DNA of 10,796 nt from Clostridiales bacterium (GCA_031269415.1 JAISZF010000109.1:1-10796), one strand, 5' to 3'. Shown: positions 1 to 5,963, counted from the first letter of the stretch. Numbers and translations: made by a program. Notes: a model not told the origin generated them from the sequence alone.

Positions 1-443
1 ATGGTCCGGATCTGAATCTCGGCGGTTACTGATTTCACGCCTTCGGCGGTCCAGAGCGGATAGCGTATGTTAATATGGTAGCTGCGGTACCCGCTGGACT
101 TGCCGTCGGAGATATAATCCTTTTCCTCAATGATTTCCATATCGACGCGGTTTCGCTCGCGGATAACCGCGACGACCTTTTGTATGTCTTCCACGAAACG
201 GCAGATAATACGCACGCCGGCGATATCCTCTATATATTCCGCGACCTGCCCATAGTGTATGCCCTTTCTATGCGCCTTTTCCAAGATACTTCCGGGCTTT
301 TTAACCCGTCCCTCAACGTATTCAATAGGGCAATGAAGGCCCTTCTTCCTGAGTTCCCTGCCGTAAGCGCGGAATTTCCCGGTCAGCTCCTCAACCGCCT
401 GCTCATATGGAATTAAAAATTCTTCCCATTCAATTATATTCAT
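1..443 (-). CDS. relQ: RelQ-type small alarmone synthetase (GTP pyrophosphokinase), 3' part missing
   Basis: This gene encodes the N-terminal 147 residues of a RelA/SpoT-type synthetase, which transfers pyrophosphate from ATP to GDP or GTP to make (p)ppGpp in the cytoplasm. Visible motifs are the ATP-site segment RVKKPGSILEKA near residues 46-57, DIAGVR at 73-78 (Mg-binding Asp), KDYI at 108-111, GYRSYH at 118-123 and EIQIRT at 142-147 (catalytic Glu). There is no HD hydrolase domain before the synthetase, and the start lies about 70 residues before DIAGVR. That fits the single-domain RelQ/YjbM class rather than long Rel. The ATG at 443 follows GAGGT, which overlaps the stop of the upstream M23 gene 8 bp away, so the two are probably co-transcribed and translationally coupled. 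The frame is open at base 1, so the C-terminal tetramerisation helices are outside the window. RelP is the main alternative. Confidence 0.9.
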   Translation of the reverse strand, partial: MNIIEWEEFLIPYEQAVEELTGKFRAYGRELRKKGLHCPIEYVEGRVKKPGSILEKAHRKGIHYGQVAEYIEDIAGVRIICRFVEDIQKVVAVIRERNRVDMEIIEEKDYISDGKSSGYRSYHINIRYPLWTAEGVKSVTAEIQIRT

Positions 444-451
444 ATGTGACC

Positions 452-1369
452 TCAATTCATCTGTACCAGACCTTCGGAGATCCTCTTCTCTTCCAGTGAC
501 CTTAAAAATGGATATGGATTAATCCAAAACTCCTTATCGGTGAACGCAACGCTGGGGCATATGCCCACATGCAAATGCACGGGGAATTTCCCTTTGCTGC
601 CTTCCTTGCCGTACCCTGTGTCGCCCATGTATCCCAGCAATTGACCCGCCTTGACCCGCGTGTCTTTTGTCAGGCCTTCCTCTAAACGATCAAAATGCGC
701 GTAATAATAGTATGTACCGTTTTCCGTGGTTATTCCCACATGGAACCCGCCCAGCTCGTTCCAGCCGGCGTCACTGATCTTCCCGTCCGTCATACTGATT
801 ACAGGCAGCCTGCCGCGCACGTTTTCCCTGTCCAGTATGTCTGTGCCTTCATGAATCCTGTCGCCGCCGTAGAGCCGGCTGGAACCCCAACTGTCTGAAA
901 AGACGTATGTATCCGGCCCGTAGTCGCCCGGTATGGGGAATACGCGCGCCTCGGACAGTATATTCCGGAACATCTCCTCATACATCTCCGTATTTTTATC
1001 GCTGACACGTTTCCTTACGGCGCTATAATTCAGGATATATCTTCGCTCTATCTCCGCGCTGGACGGTACCGCGCTTTTATCGGGAAAAAACATGAGATCC
1101 CGCGAACATACGGCCAGCAATTCAGGCATAGGCAGGTTATATTTAACGGACAGGCTGTCCAATTCGCGGAATACATCGTATGGTACGCGGAAAGCGCTGA
1201 TGTCCGCGAGTTTTGGAGTTTTCCCGCTTCCGTTCGATATAAGGCGAAAAAGGCTCGTTATAAGGAATATCGCCAACGCGAAAGCGCTTAAAGTAACAAA
1301 CCACTTTTCAGCCCTTTTCATACGCAATTTGGTAAAGTAAACCCGTTTTATCCATTTACCGCGCGTCAA
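452..1369 (-). CDS. Membrane-anchored M23 (LytM-family) metallopeptidase
   Basis: A 305-residue putative zinc endopeptidase acting on peptidoglycan cross-bridges or stem peptides outside the membrane. One hydrophobic segment at residues 24-45 after a Lys/Arg-rich N-terminus predicts a type II anchor with the body outside. Residues 60-145 are a helical linker of unknown function. The LytM domain covers about 155-290, with the zinc motif HEGTD (His173, Asp177), YAHF (His225) and HLH (His265, His267) all intact, so it is probably active. The start is a TTG at 1369, chosen because GGGAGGAGG lies 9 nt upstream. The internal ATG at 1321 has no SD and would leave only a short charged tail before the helix. 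That SD lies inside a hairpin, listed separately. relQ follows after 8 bp. SpoIIQ-like roles are possible, since this is a spore former, but nothing here shows it. Confidence 0.9.
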   Translation of the reverse strand: MTRGKWIKRVYFTKLRMKRAEKWFVTLSAFALAIFLITSLFRLISNGSGKTPKLADISAFRVPYDVFRELDSLSVKYNLPMPELLAVCSRDLMFFPDKSAVPSSAEIERRYILNYSAVRKRVSDKNTEMYEEMFRNILSEARVFPIPGDYGPDTYVFSDSWGSSRLYGGDRIHEGTDILDRENVRGRLPVISMTDGKISDAGWNELGGFHVGITTENGTYYYYAHFDRLEEGLTKDTRVKAGQLLGYMGDTGYGKEGSKGKFPVHLHVGICPSVAFTDKEFWINPYPFLRSLEEKRISEGLVQMN

Positions 1370-1376
1370 AATGAAA

Positions 1377-1426
1377 CGCCTCCTCCCGTATACCGCTTTT
1401 TACAGTATACTCGACGGGAAGAGGCG
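1377..1426 (-). promoter_or_regulatory. Hairpin in the leader of the M23 gene, burying its SD (or attenuator)
   Basis: Bases 1377-1389 and 1414-1426 are complementary over 13 bp. The only DNA-level mismatch (1383/1420) becomes a G-U pair in the minus-strand RNA, the strand on which the flanking genes are transcribed. GTATAC occurs at 1388-1393 and again at 1405-1410, and can add inner pairs. The whole SD (1379-1387) lies in the 3' arm. After the stem the RNA reads TTTCATTTTG, so the element could also act as a weak intrinsic terminator or attenuator between the P-loop gene and the M23 gene. Which role applies is inference. Confidence 0.7.
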
Positions 1427-1436
1427 ATAGAACGCG

Positions 1437-1853
1437 TTACGCTACTAACAGCTTCTTTACTTCATCCGGCAGATCGTCCGCCCTGCAGTTCATACTGATA
1501 ACAAAATCCACATCTTCGCGGGCGGAAAGCGTCTGAAGCCTCGCTATCAGCTTCAGCAAACCTTCATTGTCAATCGCCTTGATTATGTTGGTAAGGCCAT
1601 CCACATATATACACTCGATATCGCTGTCCTGTGATAGAATGCCGCAAACAAAGCCAATAAACTCACGGTAATTGGAGAGGGGGTAACCGTTAGTTTCCAC
1701 AAACCGGATATCGTGATTCAAGTCATAGATATGACGGCGATCATCATCTATGAAAACCAAGTGCCCGTCCGTGGACTTTACGCCGATATTAGCCAAATCG
1801 ATGAGTTTTTTTGTTTTGCCTTCGCCTTTGCCGCCCGCGATAAACTGAACCAT
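1437..1853 (-). CDS. Small P-loop NTPase-like protein of unknown role
   Basis: A 138-residue soluble protein. It opens almost at once with a Walker A motif, GGKGEGKT (residues 7-14). A hydrophobic strand ending in Asp, CIYVDGL (81-87, Asp85), fits Walker B, and DFVISMNC (116-123) resembles a following sensor strand. It therefore probably binds and perhaps hydrolyses a nucleotide. It is only a minimal P-loop core, with no added domain, helix-turn-helix or membrane helix. Small proteins of this kind in Clostridia are sometimes labelled PilT-like or simply ATP-binding, but nothing here supports twitching motility. The ATG at 1853 has AGGAGG 8 nt upstream. It is the first gene of a minus-strand group leading to the M23 peptidase 67 bp downstream and then relQ. 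I cannot name its partner or substrate. Confidence 0.8.
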   Translation of the reverse strand: MVQFIAGGKGEGKTKKLIDLANIGVKSTDGHLVFIDDDRRHIYDLNHDIRFVETNGYPLSNYREFIGFVCGILSQDSDIECIYVDGLTNIIKAIDNEGLLKLIARLQTLSAREDVDFVISMNCRADDLPDEVKKLLVA

Positions 1854-1916
1854 ATCAACCGCCTCCTAGATTATTTGGTAACGCTGTATGCCGCACATGA
1901 ACTTTATTATAGAAGT

Positions 1917-1945
1917 ATCATAACACGCCGCAGCCTTTTATACAA
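1917..1945 (-). promoter_or_regulatory. Candidate sigma-A promoter for the P-loop/M23/relQ group
   Basis: Read on the minus strand, TTGTAT (1945-1940) is separated by 17 nt from TATGAT (1922-1917). The -10 matches the consensus at five of six bases. A perfect TATAAT lies a few bases further downstream, at about 1906-1911, but has no good -35 at the right distance. Transcription would start about 60 nt before the ATG at 1853. Confidence 0.5.
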
Positions 1946-1968
1946 GTCGAACGATGGCGCTAAATAAT

Positions 1969-1997
1969 TTGTGACTGTCAAAATCTGTACTTATTAT
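1969..1997 (+). promoter_or_regulatory. Candidate sigma-A promoter for the LysM-CAP gene
   Basis: TTGTGA (1969-1974), a 17-nt spacer and TATTAT (1992-1997) form a good vegetative-type promoter in an AT-rich stretch. It predicts a leader of roughly 75-80 nt before the ATG at 2083. It sits 24 bp from the divergent candidate promoter of the P-loop gene, so a single regulator could affect both. The rest of the 229-bp intergenic region (1854-2082) shows no gene. Confidence 0.5.
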
Positions 1998-2036
1998 TTT
2001 ACAATAATCTACAAATACTAATTCTGTTAAAATCAA

Positions 2037-2062
2037 GGGTCAGCCGGTTAAATCGGCTTCCC
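2037..2062 (+). promoter_or_regulatory. Small leader hairpin just before the SD of the LysM-CAP gene
   Basis: AGCCG (2042-2046) pairs with CGGCT (2054-2058) around a 7-nt loop. GGG (2037-2039) can pair with CCC (2060-2062) across a small internal loop. The SD AAAGGAG begins at 2065, right after the stem, and is left free. There is no U-tract, so this is not a terminator. It may stabilise the mRNA or help present the SD. I cannot match it to a known riboswitch class. Confidence 0.4.
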
Positions 2063-2082
2063 GTAAAGGAGAGAAACACAGA

Positions 2083-3333
2083 ATGAAGAAAACGATGGTT
2101 ATCTGTCTAGCGACAGCCGCCGCAATCTGCCTGAGCGCGCCCGCTTACGCCACGCAGATAAATCCCCCCGGCGCCGGCTCGAACCTGAACGGTATCAGCC
2201 CGGGAACGGGTACGAACAGTACTCTGCCGGGCTCCCCCGGAAACTCCAACGCGCCCGATTATGCTGTTCCCGGGACGCGTCAAGGCAATACCGTCCCCGG
2301 CACACTTCCGGGCAATACCGCCCCGGGCAATACCGCTCCCGGCACGCTCCCAGGCAGCAACATCCAAGGCACATCGCCTGGCAATACCCTTCCAGGGACG
2401 CTGCCCGGCAATACACCGCCGAACACTCAACCCGGATACACACTGCCCGGAAACAGCGCGCCGGGCTCGATAAATCCCAATTCACCCTATGACAACGGCA
2501 CAAACCAGCCCGGAACCAGCACGAACACCCCGCAGGTAGGCGGCGTGACAAACGATCCGGAATCCTCCGGGCAGCCATGGAAAAGGGTTCCCTCCAAACA
2601 GGCGGACGCGCCCGTTTTGGATCCCGTAACGGGAAGAACACGCCCGCTGCTGAAAGCCGAGGCTGTACCGGGCACAATCGATGTCTACAACGTTCATCTG
2701 CATGACACGTTATGGACAATATCGAAAAAATACAAGATTAAACTGGACGCCGTAATAGACGCTAACCCGGAACTGCCCGATCCCGACCTCATTTACCCTG
2801 GCGATCAGATAAAGGTTCCGCTGGATCCCGGGATAAACGAAGTTCTGGACATAGCGGACTCCAACACCGATAAGGGCGACGGCGGCACCAGCATACGATC
2901 CAACATTGTACAGGGCCGCTATTCCGGAATCGCGCCGCAGGAAACGCAGGAAAACGCTGAGGAAAAGGAACTGCTGGAGCTTGTGAATAACGAACGTGCC
3001 AAAGCAGGTCTGCCGTCTGTGAAGCTCTCCGCGGCCGTGGGCACAGTCGCGCGGATTAAAGCGGACGAGATGGCCTCGAAAAAATACTTTAACCATACGT
3101 CGCCCGTATACGGCAGCCCGTTTGAAATGCTCCGCGCGTTCGGGATCACGTACAAAACGGCTGGCGAGAATATCGCCAAAGGCCAAAAGACGGCAAAGGC
3201 CGTCATAGGCGCGTGGATGAACTCGCAAGGTCACAGGGACAATATCCTGAATCCGGATTTCAAGGAGGCGGGCGTAGGGTACGCCAGCGACGGAAAAATC
3301 ACCTATTGGGCGCTGATTTTCGTTGGGAAATAA
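2083..3333 (+). CDS. Secreted LysM and CAP (SCP/PR1-like) domain protein with Pro/Gly-rich repeat region
   Basis: A 416-residue exported protein. Residues 1-23 are a signal peptide, with likely cleavage after AYA. Residues about 28-165 are low-complexity, rich in Pro, Gly, Asn and Thr, with recurring PGTLPGNT-like units. A LysM domain at 201-247 (DTLWTISKKYKI, then NPEL and IYPGDQIKVP) should bind peptidoglycan glycan chains. A bacterial CAP domain fills 294-414, with HTSP (338-341), GENIA (361-365) and GHRDNIL (383-389). It resembles Bacillus YkwD with a LysM added. CAP proteins of this kind are common in spore formers, but their enzymatic activity is mostly unknown. The ATG at 2083 has AAAGGAG 11 nt upstream. 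The gene is monocistronic: a promoter candidate lies before it and a terminator right after. The repeat may be a wall-spanning spacer. Confidence 0.92.
   Translation: MKKTMVICLATAAAICLSAPAYATQINPPGAGSNLNGISPGTGTNSTLPGSPGNSNAPDYAVPGTRQGNTVPGTLPGNTAPGNTAPGTLPGSNIQGTSPGNTLPGTLPGNTPPNTQPGYTLPGNSAPGSINPNSPYDNGTNQPGTSTNTPQVGGVTNDPESSGQPWKRVPSKQADAPVLDPVTGRTRPLLKAEAVPGTIDVYNVHLHDTLWTISKKYKIKLDAVIDANPELPDPDLIYPGDQIKVPLDPGINEVLDIADSNTDKGDGGTSIRSNIVQGRYSGIAPQETQENAEEKELLELVNNERAKAGLPSVKLSAAVGTVARIKADEMASKKYFNHTSPVYGSPFEMLRAFGITYKTAGENIAKGQKTAKAVIGAWMNSQGHRDNILNPDFKEAGVGYASDGKITYWALIFVGK
2263..2465 (+). repeat. Degenerate coding repeats (PGNT/PGTLPG units) inside the LysM-CAP gene
   Basis: Residues 61-127 contain PG every four to eight residues, in units such as VPGTLPGNT, APGNTAPGT and LPGTLPGNT. 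At DNA level the units are variants of CCCGGCACGCT and CCGGGCAATACC. They differ at third positions, so this is an old, diverged repeat under protein-level selection rather than a fresh tandem expansion. The GC-rich bias also opens long meaningless frames on the other strand here. Confidence 0.8.
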
Positions 3334-3342
3334 ATACCTGAA

Positions 3343-3377
3343 GCGGGGGCGGGCAATCGTCCGCCCTCGCTTTTTTT
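3343..3377 (+). terminator. Intrinsic terminator of the LysM-CAP gene
   Basis: GCGGGGGCGG (3343-3352) pairs with CCGCCCTCGC (3361-3370), with one G-U pair, and is followed by seven T (3371-3377). It lies 9 bp after the stop. The stop codon of the convergent membrane-protein gene overlaps the T-run. In the minus direction the stem is followed by a poorer T-rich stretch, so termination that way is less sure. Confidence 0.9.
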
Positions 3378-3768
3378 ATACTTCCATCTTTTTCTCGTCA
3401 AGGCATACACGCATATCCTGGATCTTGCTTAACTCTTGCGCTATTATGTATCTGCTGGTCAGTACGCAGATCATGTTTTCCCTGCTTAACCCGATAAGCT
3501 GCCCCTCAAAGTCCTTTTTCTGGCTGGTAGTGACATGCACCCTCATACCGCGGTGGAACGTTTCGCCGTGAAACTGTATGATATCCGTCGGGAACAGCCG
3601 GTAGCAGCGCCTAAGGATCCTCCCCGTATCCTTGGCGTGATAACCCGAAGCCGCGAGGCGCTTTCGCGTTAAGGATAGGATGTCCCGGACGTATGACAGC
3701 AGCGATGTAATAATAAAGGCTAAGATCGCGGAAAAAATAATTTCCCGCAATGTGAATTGAAGATTCAT
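3376..3768 (-). CDS. Small single-pass membrane protein with possible small beta-barrel domain
   Basis: A 130-residue protein I do not recognise by name. Residues 8-27 form one hydrophobic helix. They are followed by a basic stretch (TRKRLAASGYHAK), suggesting the C-terminal part stays in the cytoplasm. Residues 70-125 alternate strand-like segments and turns (MRVHVTTSQKKDFEGQLIGL, then MICVLTSRYIIAQE and MRVCL), which is suggestive of an SH3/Sm-like small barrel. That is inference from pattern only. I chose the ATG at 3768 because a G-rich SD (GGGGGAAG) lies just upstream. An in-frame ATG at 3792 would add eight residues but has no SD. The gene starts 35 bp after the decarboxylase stop, so the two are probably co-transcribed. 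The stop overlaps the T-run of the facing terminator. Confidence 0.75.
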   Translation of the reverse strand: MNLQFTLREIIFSAILAFIITSLLSYVRDILSLTRKRLAASGYHAKDTGRILRRCYRLFPTDIIQFHGETFHRGMRVHVTTSQKKDFEGQLIGLSRENMICVLTSRYIIAQELSKIQDMRVCLDEKKMEV

Positions 3769-3803
3769 ATCTTCCCCCCCAATACATTTCATTAACTATA
3801 TCG

Positions 3804-5183
3804 TCAAAAAACGCTGACGGTTTTAGTCCGATTAATCCCAATATCAGACAGCCTTCCCGCAATCTCGTTGGTAATCAATTCTCCGGGCGCGAGGAGCGGC
3901 ACTCCCGGCGGGTACGCGCTGATAAAATCGGCGGATATTTTACCGATACTATTATGTAATTCGGTCTGCTCCCATGACGCAAAGGATGCCTGCCTGGGTG
4001 TTAAGCGGCTTTCGGCTCGTGGGGGACACTCGTAGGAATCGCGGCGCGCCGGGATGTCCATCTCAGCCGCCAGGGCGTCCAACGACCTAACGCCCTTTAT
4101 CAACCGCTCAAAGCCCTCGTCTGTGTCCGCGACGCCGGTCAAAGCCAAAGCGAAACGCTCACCGCTCATTTCCAACTGAACCTTGAATTCATCGGCAAGC
4201 CGTTGTTCCAGCTCATGACCACTCATCCCCCCCAGAGCGATAAACAGCATTTTACTTAAATCCATGGCGTATATCGCCGCTGTACCCGTTATCTCTTCGC
4301 CGATAAGCCGGAAAGCTGCCAAGTCCGTCAGTTCCGCGCGCGCGGCGGCCAACCGCCGGGCATATTCGTCAAAAACCTTTATGTTACCTGATAAAGACTG
4401 AAAAGTATAATCCATCATACTCATTATTATATACGAAGGACTACTGGTTTGGCACGCTCGCGTGAAAAATTTCAGCCTCTCGGAGTGCGCCCTAACCCCC
4501 TTCACAAGTGTCAGCGCGCTTTGAGAAAGCGCGGGCAGTGTCTTATGCGGGCTGGTAATCACGATATCAGCGCCAAGACGAATGGCGGGCTCGGGCACGC
4601 CATAGAATGGGAAATGCGCCCCATGCGCCTCGTCTACTATAAGCGGTTTCCCGAACTCATGAACGTACCCGGCGATTGTTTTTATGTCTGAAACAAAGCC
4701 TTCATATGTAGGGCTGGTAATAAAAACCGCCTGACACTCCGGATTGCTTTCCAGCATATGCTTAATATGGGCGGGCTTTACGCCGCCGCACAGCCCGAAC
4801 GCGGTTTCCTCCGGGTATACATAAACAGGCCGCGCACCCGAGAACACAAGGCCGGAAAAAGCGCTGACATGGCTGTTTCGGGGCATAAGCAGAGATTGTC
4901 CCTCGCGGCAGCACGCGCATATGGCGGCGATAATCCCCGCGCTGGCGCCGTTTACGGAAAACAGACATGTGTCCGCCCCGTAAATATCCGCGACTCTTTC
5001 CTGCGCGAAACGGATGACGCCGTCCGCATGACGCAGGTTATCTAAACCGGGGATCTCCGTCATGTCCAAGCCTAATAGATCAGGGGGCGTCATGGACGGG
5101 TTGCGTTTATGCCCGGGCATATGGAAAGGATATATGTCTTTTCGTGAATAGTTTCTGACCGTGTCATACAACAAAAGAACCAT
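3804..5183 (-). CDS. PLP-dependent Orn/Lys/Arg decarboxylase family protein
   Basis: A 459-residue cytoplasmic fold-type I PLP enzyme of the Orn/Lys/Arg decarboxylase family, related to Bacillus SpeA/YaaO. Motifs in order are HMPGHK (21-26), LDNLRHADG near 48-55, FSVNGAS (75-81), SPTYEG (157-162), DEAHGAH (184-190, with Asp184 to the PLP pyridine nitrogen) and SPHKT (211-215, with Lys214 as the PLP lysine). The C-terminal decarboxylase domain is present (about 380-445). There is no N-terminal wing domain, so it is the short Gram-positive form. Lys, Arg and Orn cannot be told apart from the motifs, so the polyamine role is inferred. The ATG at 5183 has no clear SD. Downstream lies the small membrane protein, not the tmk-holB genes that follow this family in many Firmicutes. 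Confidence 0.9.
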   Translation of the reverse strand: MVLLLYDTVRNYSRKDIYPFHMPGHKRNPSMTPPDLLGLDMTEIPGLDNLRHADGVIRFAQERVADIYGADTCLFSVNGASAGIIAAICACCREGQSLLMPRNSHVSAFSGLVFSGARPVYVYPEETAFGLCGGVKPAHIKHMLESNPECQAVFITSPTYEGFVSDIKTIAGYVHEFGKPLIVDEAHGAHFPFYGVPEPAIRLGADIVITSPHKTLPALSQSALTLVKGVRAHSERLKFFTRACQTSSPSYIIMSMMDYTFQSLSGNIKVFDEYARRLAAARAELTDLAAFRLIGEEITGTAAIYAMDLSKMLFIALGGMSGHELEQRLADEFKVQLEMSGERFALALTGVADTDEGFERLIKGVRSLDALAAEMDIPARRDSYECPPRAESRLTPRQASFASWEQTELHNSIGKISADFISAYPPGVPLLAPGELITNEIAGRLSDIGINRTKTVSVF

Positions 5184-5202
5184 CCCATAAAAATGTATTT
5201 TT

Positions 5203-5231
5203 TTGCTAAAGTTGTGTTAAATTATTATATA
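5203..5231 (+). promoter_or_regulatory. Candidate promoter for the GNAT gene, in a 77-bp divergent gap
   Basis: TTGCTA (5203-5208), a 17-nt spacer and TATATA (5226-5231) fit a sigma-A promoter that would start near 5238, with a leader of about 23 nt. On the other strand a perfect TATAAT at 5229-5224 could serve the decarboxylase gene, but its -35 is poor. The two would overlap in the 77 bp between starts. Confidence 0.4.
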
Positions 5232-5245
5232 CCTAACTACGCTTG

Positions 5246-5251
5246 AAAGGA
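5246..5251 (+). promoter_or_regulatory. SD that fixes the TTG start of the GNAT gene
   Basis: AAAGGA lies 9 nt before the TTG at 5261. A longer in-frame reading from a TTG at 5243 would place this SD inside the coding sequence and has no SD of its own, so 5261 is preferred. Confidence 0.75.
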
Positions 5252-5260
5252 AGCGGTGTA

Positions 5261-5770
5261 TTGAATCTAAGCATCAGCCCCTTACACACGGACGACATAT
5301 ACGATATATTGAATTGGAACGCGGATACAGGCCCTGAATTTTTAACGCAGTGGGCAGGAAACGGTTACATATACCCGCTTACCTATGAGCAGCTCGCCAA
5401 AAGGCTGCCGCCGAACACTGATTCGGAGAAATGCCGGATCTTTAAAATACTGCTGAATAACGACCGCGGTGAGAAAATAATCGGCACAGCGGAATTAAAT
5501 ACTCACGCCATGCCAAAACGCACGGCGATGATATGCCGTTATCTGATCGCTCCGGCTTACCAGAACCAGGGGTACGGCTGCCTTTCGCTGATACTGCTCT
5601 CCAACCTGGCGTTCAGAGACCTTGGGTTTAAGTCGCTGCGCCTAAAGGTATTCGCGTATAATACCCGTGCTACGCGGTGTTACGAAAAAGCCGGATTTTC
5701 CATAATCGACACAAGACAGTGGAACGACAGTCTCATTATACATGAGATGGAGCTTAACTCAAAAAAATAA
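5261..5770 (+). CDS. GNAT-family N-acetyltransferase
   Basis: A 169-residue cytoplasmic acetyltransferase that would use acetyl-CoA to acetylate an amino group. The acetyl-CoA pyrophosphate loop is QNQGYG (101-106), after the strand YLIAPA. Motif B follows as NTRATRCYEKAGF (134-146), which includes the usual Asn and Tyr. The N-terminal half (LHTDDIYDILNWN, and a Trp near 31) is typical of the RimJ/RimL-like branch. The substrate could be a protein N-terminus, an antibiotic or a small metabolite, and nothing nearby decides it. It starts at TTG, an uncommon choice that fits modest expression. It stands alone, divergent from the decarboxylase and convergent with the 38-residue gene. Its last codons form the left arm of the shared inverted-repeat terminator. 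Confidence 0.9.
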   Translation: MNLSISPLHTDDIYDILNWNADTGPEFLTQWAGNGYIYPLTYEQLAKRLPPNTDSEKCRIFKILLNNDRGEKIIGTAELNTHAMPKRTAMICRYLIAPAYQNQGYGCLSLILLSNLAFRDLGFKSLRLKVFAYNTRATRCYEKAGFSIIDTRQWNDSLIIHEMELNSKK

Positions 5771-5819
5771 AACGCCCGCGGCGTTATTCGCCGCGGGCAT
5801 TTTACTTTTTTGAGTTAAG
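5753..5819. terminator. Bidirectional terminator within a 31-bp inverted repeat
   Basis: The core is a perfect 10-bp GC stem, GCCCGCGGCG (5774-5783) and CGCCGCGGGC (5789-5798), with a TTATT loop. It is T-rich on the right and A-rich on the left, so it works in both directions. The repeat continues outward to CTTAACTC on the left (from 5753) and GAGTTAAG on the right (to 5819), giving two 31-nt arms with only two mismatches. Both mismatches become G-U pairs in minus-strand RNA. It contains the last codons of the GNAT gene and the stop of the 38-residue gene. Confidence 0.92.
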
Positions 5820-5931
5820 GATTCTGGGTAAACCCGCTGCCTGCGTCTAGCAGACTGTCTATTTGATCTTTATCTTCAGTTCCGCTTTTCTTCTTCTGCT
5901 GTTTTTGCTTCTTCTGATTTTTATCAGGCAT
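5815..5931 (-). CDS. 38-residue Lys/Gln-rich small protein, unknown
   Basis: A short frame of 38 codons plus TAA. Its ATG at 5931 is preceded by GGAGG with a 6-nt spacer, as good an SD as any in the window. The product begins MPDKNQKKQKQQKKK, a strongly basic N-terminal half. It turns acidic and then uncharged: GTEDKDQIDSLLDAG followed by SGFTQNP. There is no membrane segment, Cys pair or signal peptide. It lies 94 bp downstream of the PHP phosphatase on the same strand, and its stop falls inside the bidirectional terminator. It could be a small nucleic-acid- or ribosome-associated protein, but that rests on charge alone. It was found by reading the sequence and is shorter than usual gene-calling limits. 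Confidence 0.65.
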   Translation of the reverse strand: MPDKNQKKQKQQKKKSGTEDKDQIDSLLDAGSGFTQNP

Positions 5932-5963
5932 AAATACCCTCCGCAAGTTTTCATATCATCCAG

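Noticed and set aside
1437..1445. C-terminal LVA of the P-loop protein as an ssrA-like degradation tag
   Set aside because: Three residues are too little evidence. ssrA tags have a longer specific sequence and are added by tmRNA.
1968..2064. c-di-AMP (ydaO) riboswitch before the LysM-CAP gene
   Set aside because: The GTCAGC and CGTAA pieces look faintly similar, but the leader lacks the long GC-rich pseudo-symmetric core and the upstream half is AT-rich and unstructured.
2263..2465. CRISPR array or minisatellite
   Set aside because: The repeats are degenerate, in frame and without unique spacers of constant length, and they encode a PG-rich protein segment.
2107..2719. Long antisense frames opposite the repeat part of the LysM-CAP gene
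   Set aside because: They are Arg/Cys/Gly-rich by-products of the CCG/GGC bias in the repeats, with no SD and no recognisable domain, opposite a clear signal-peptide protein.
5243..5260. TTG at 5243 as the start of the GNAT gene
   Set aside because: It would place the AAAGGA SD inside the coding sequence. The TTG at 5261 sits at the right distance from that SD.
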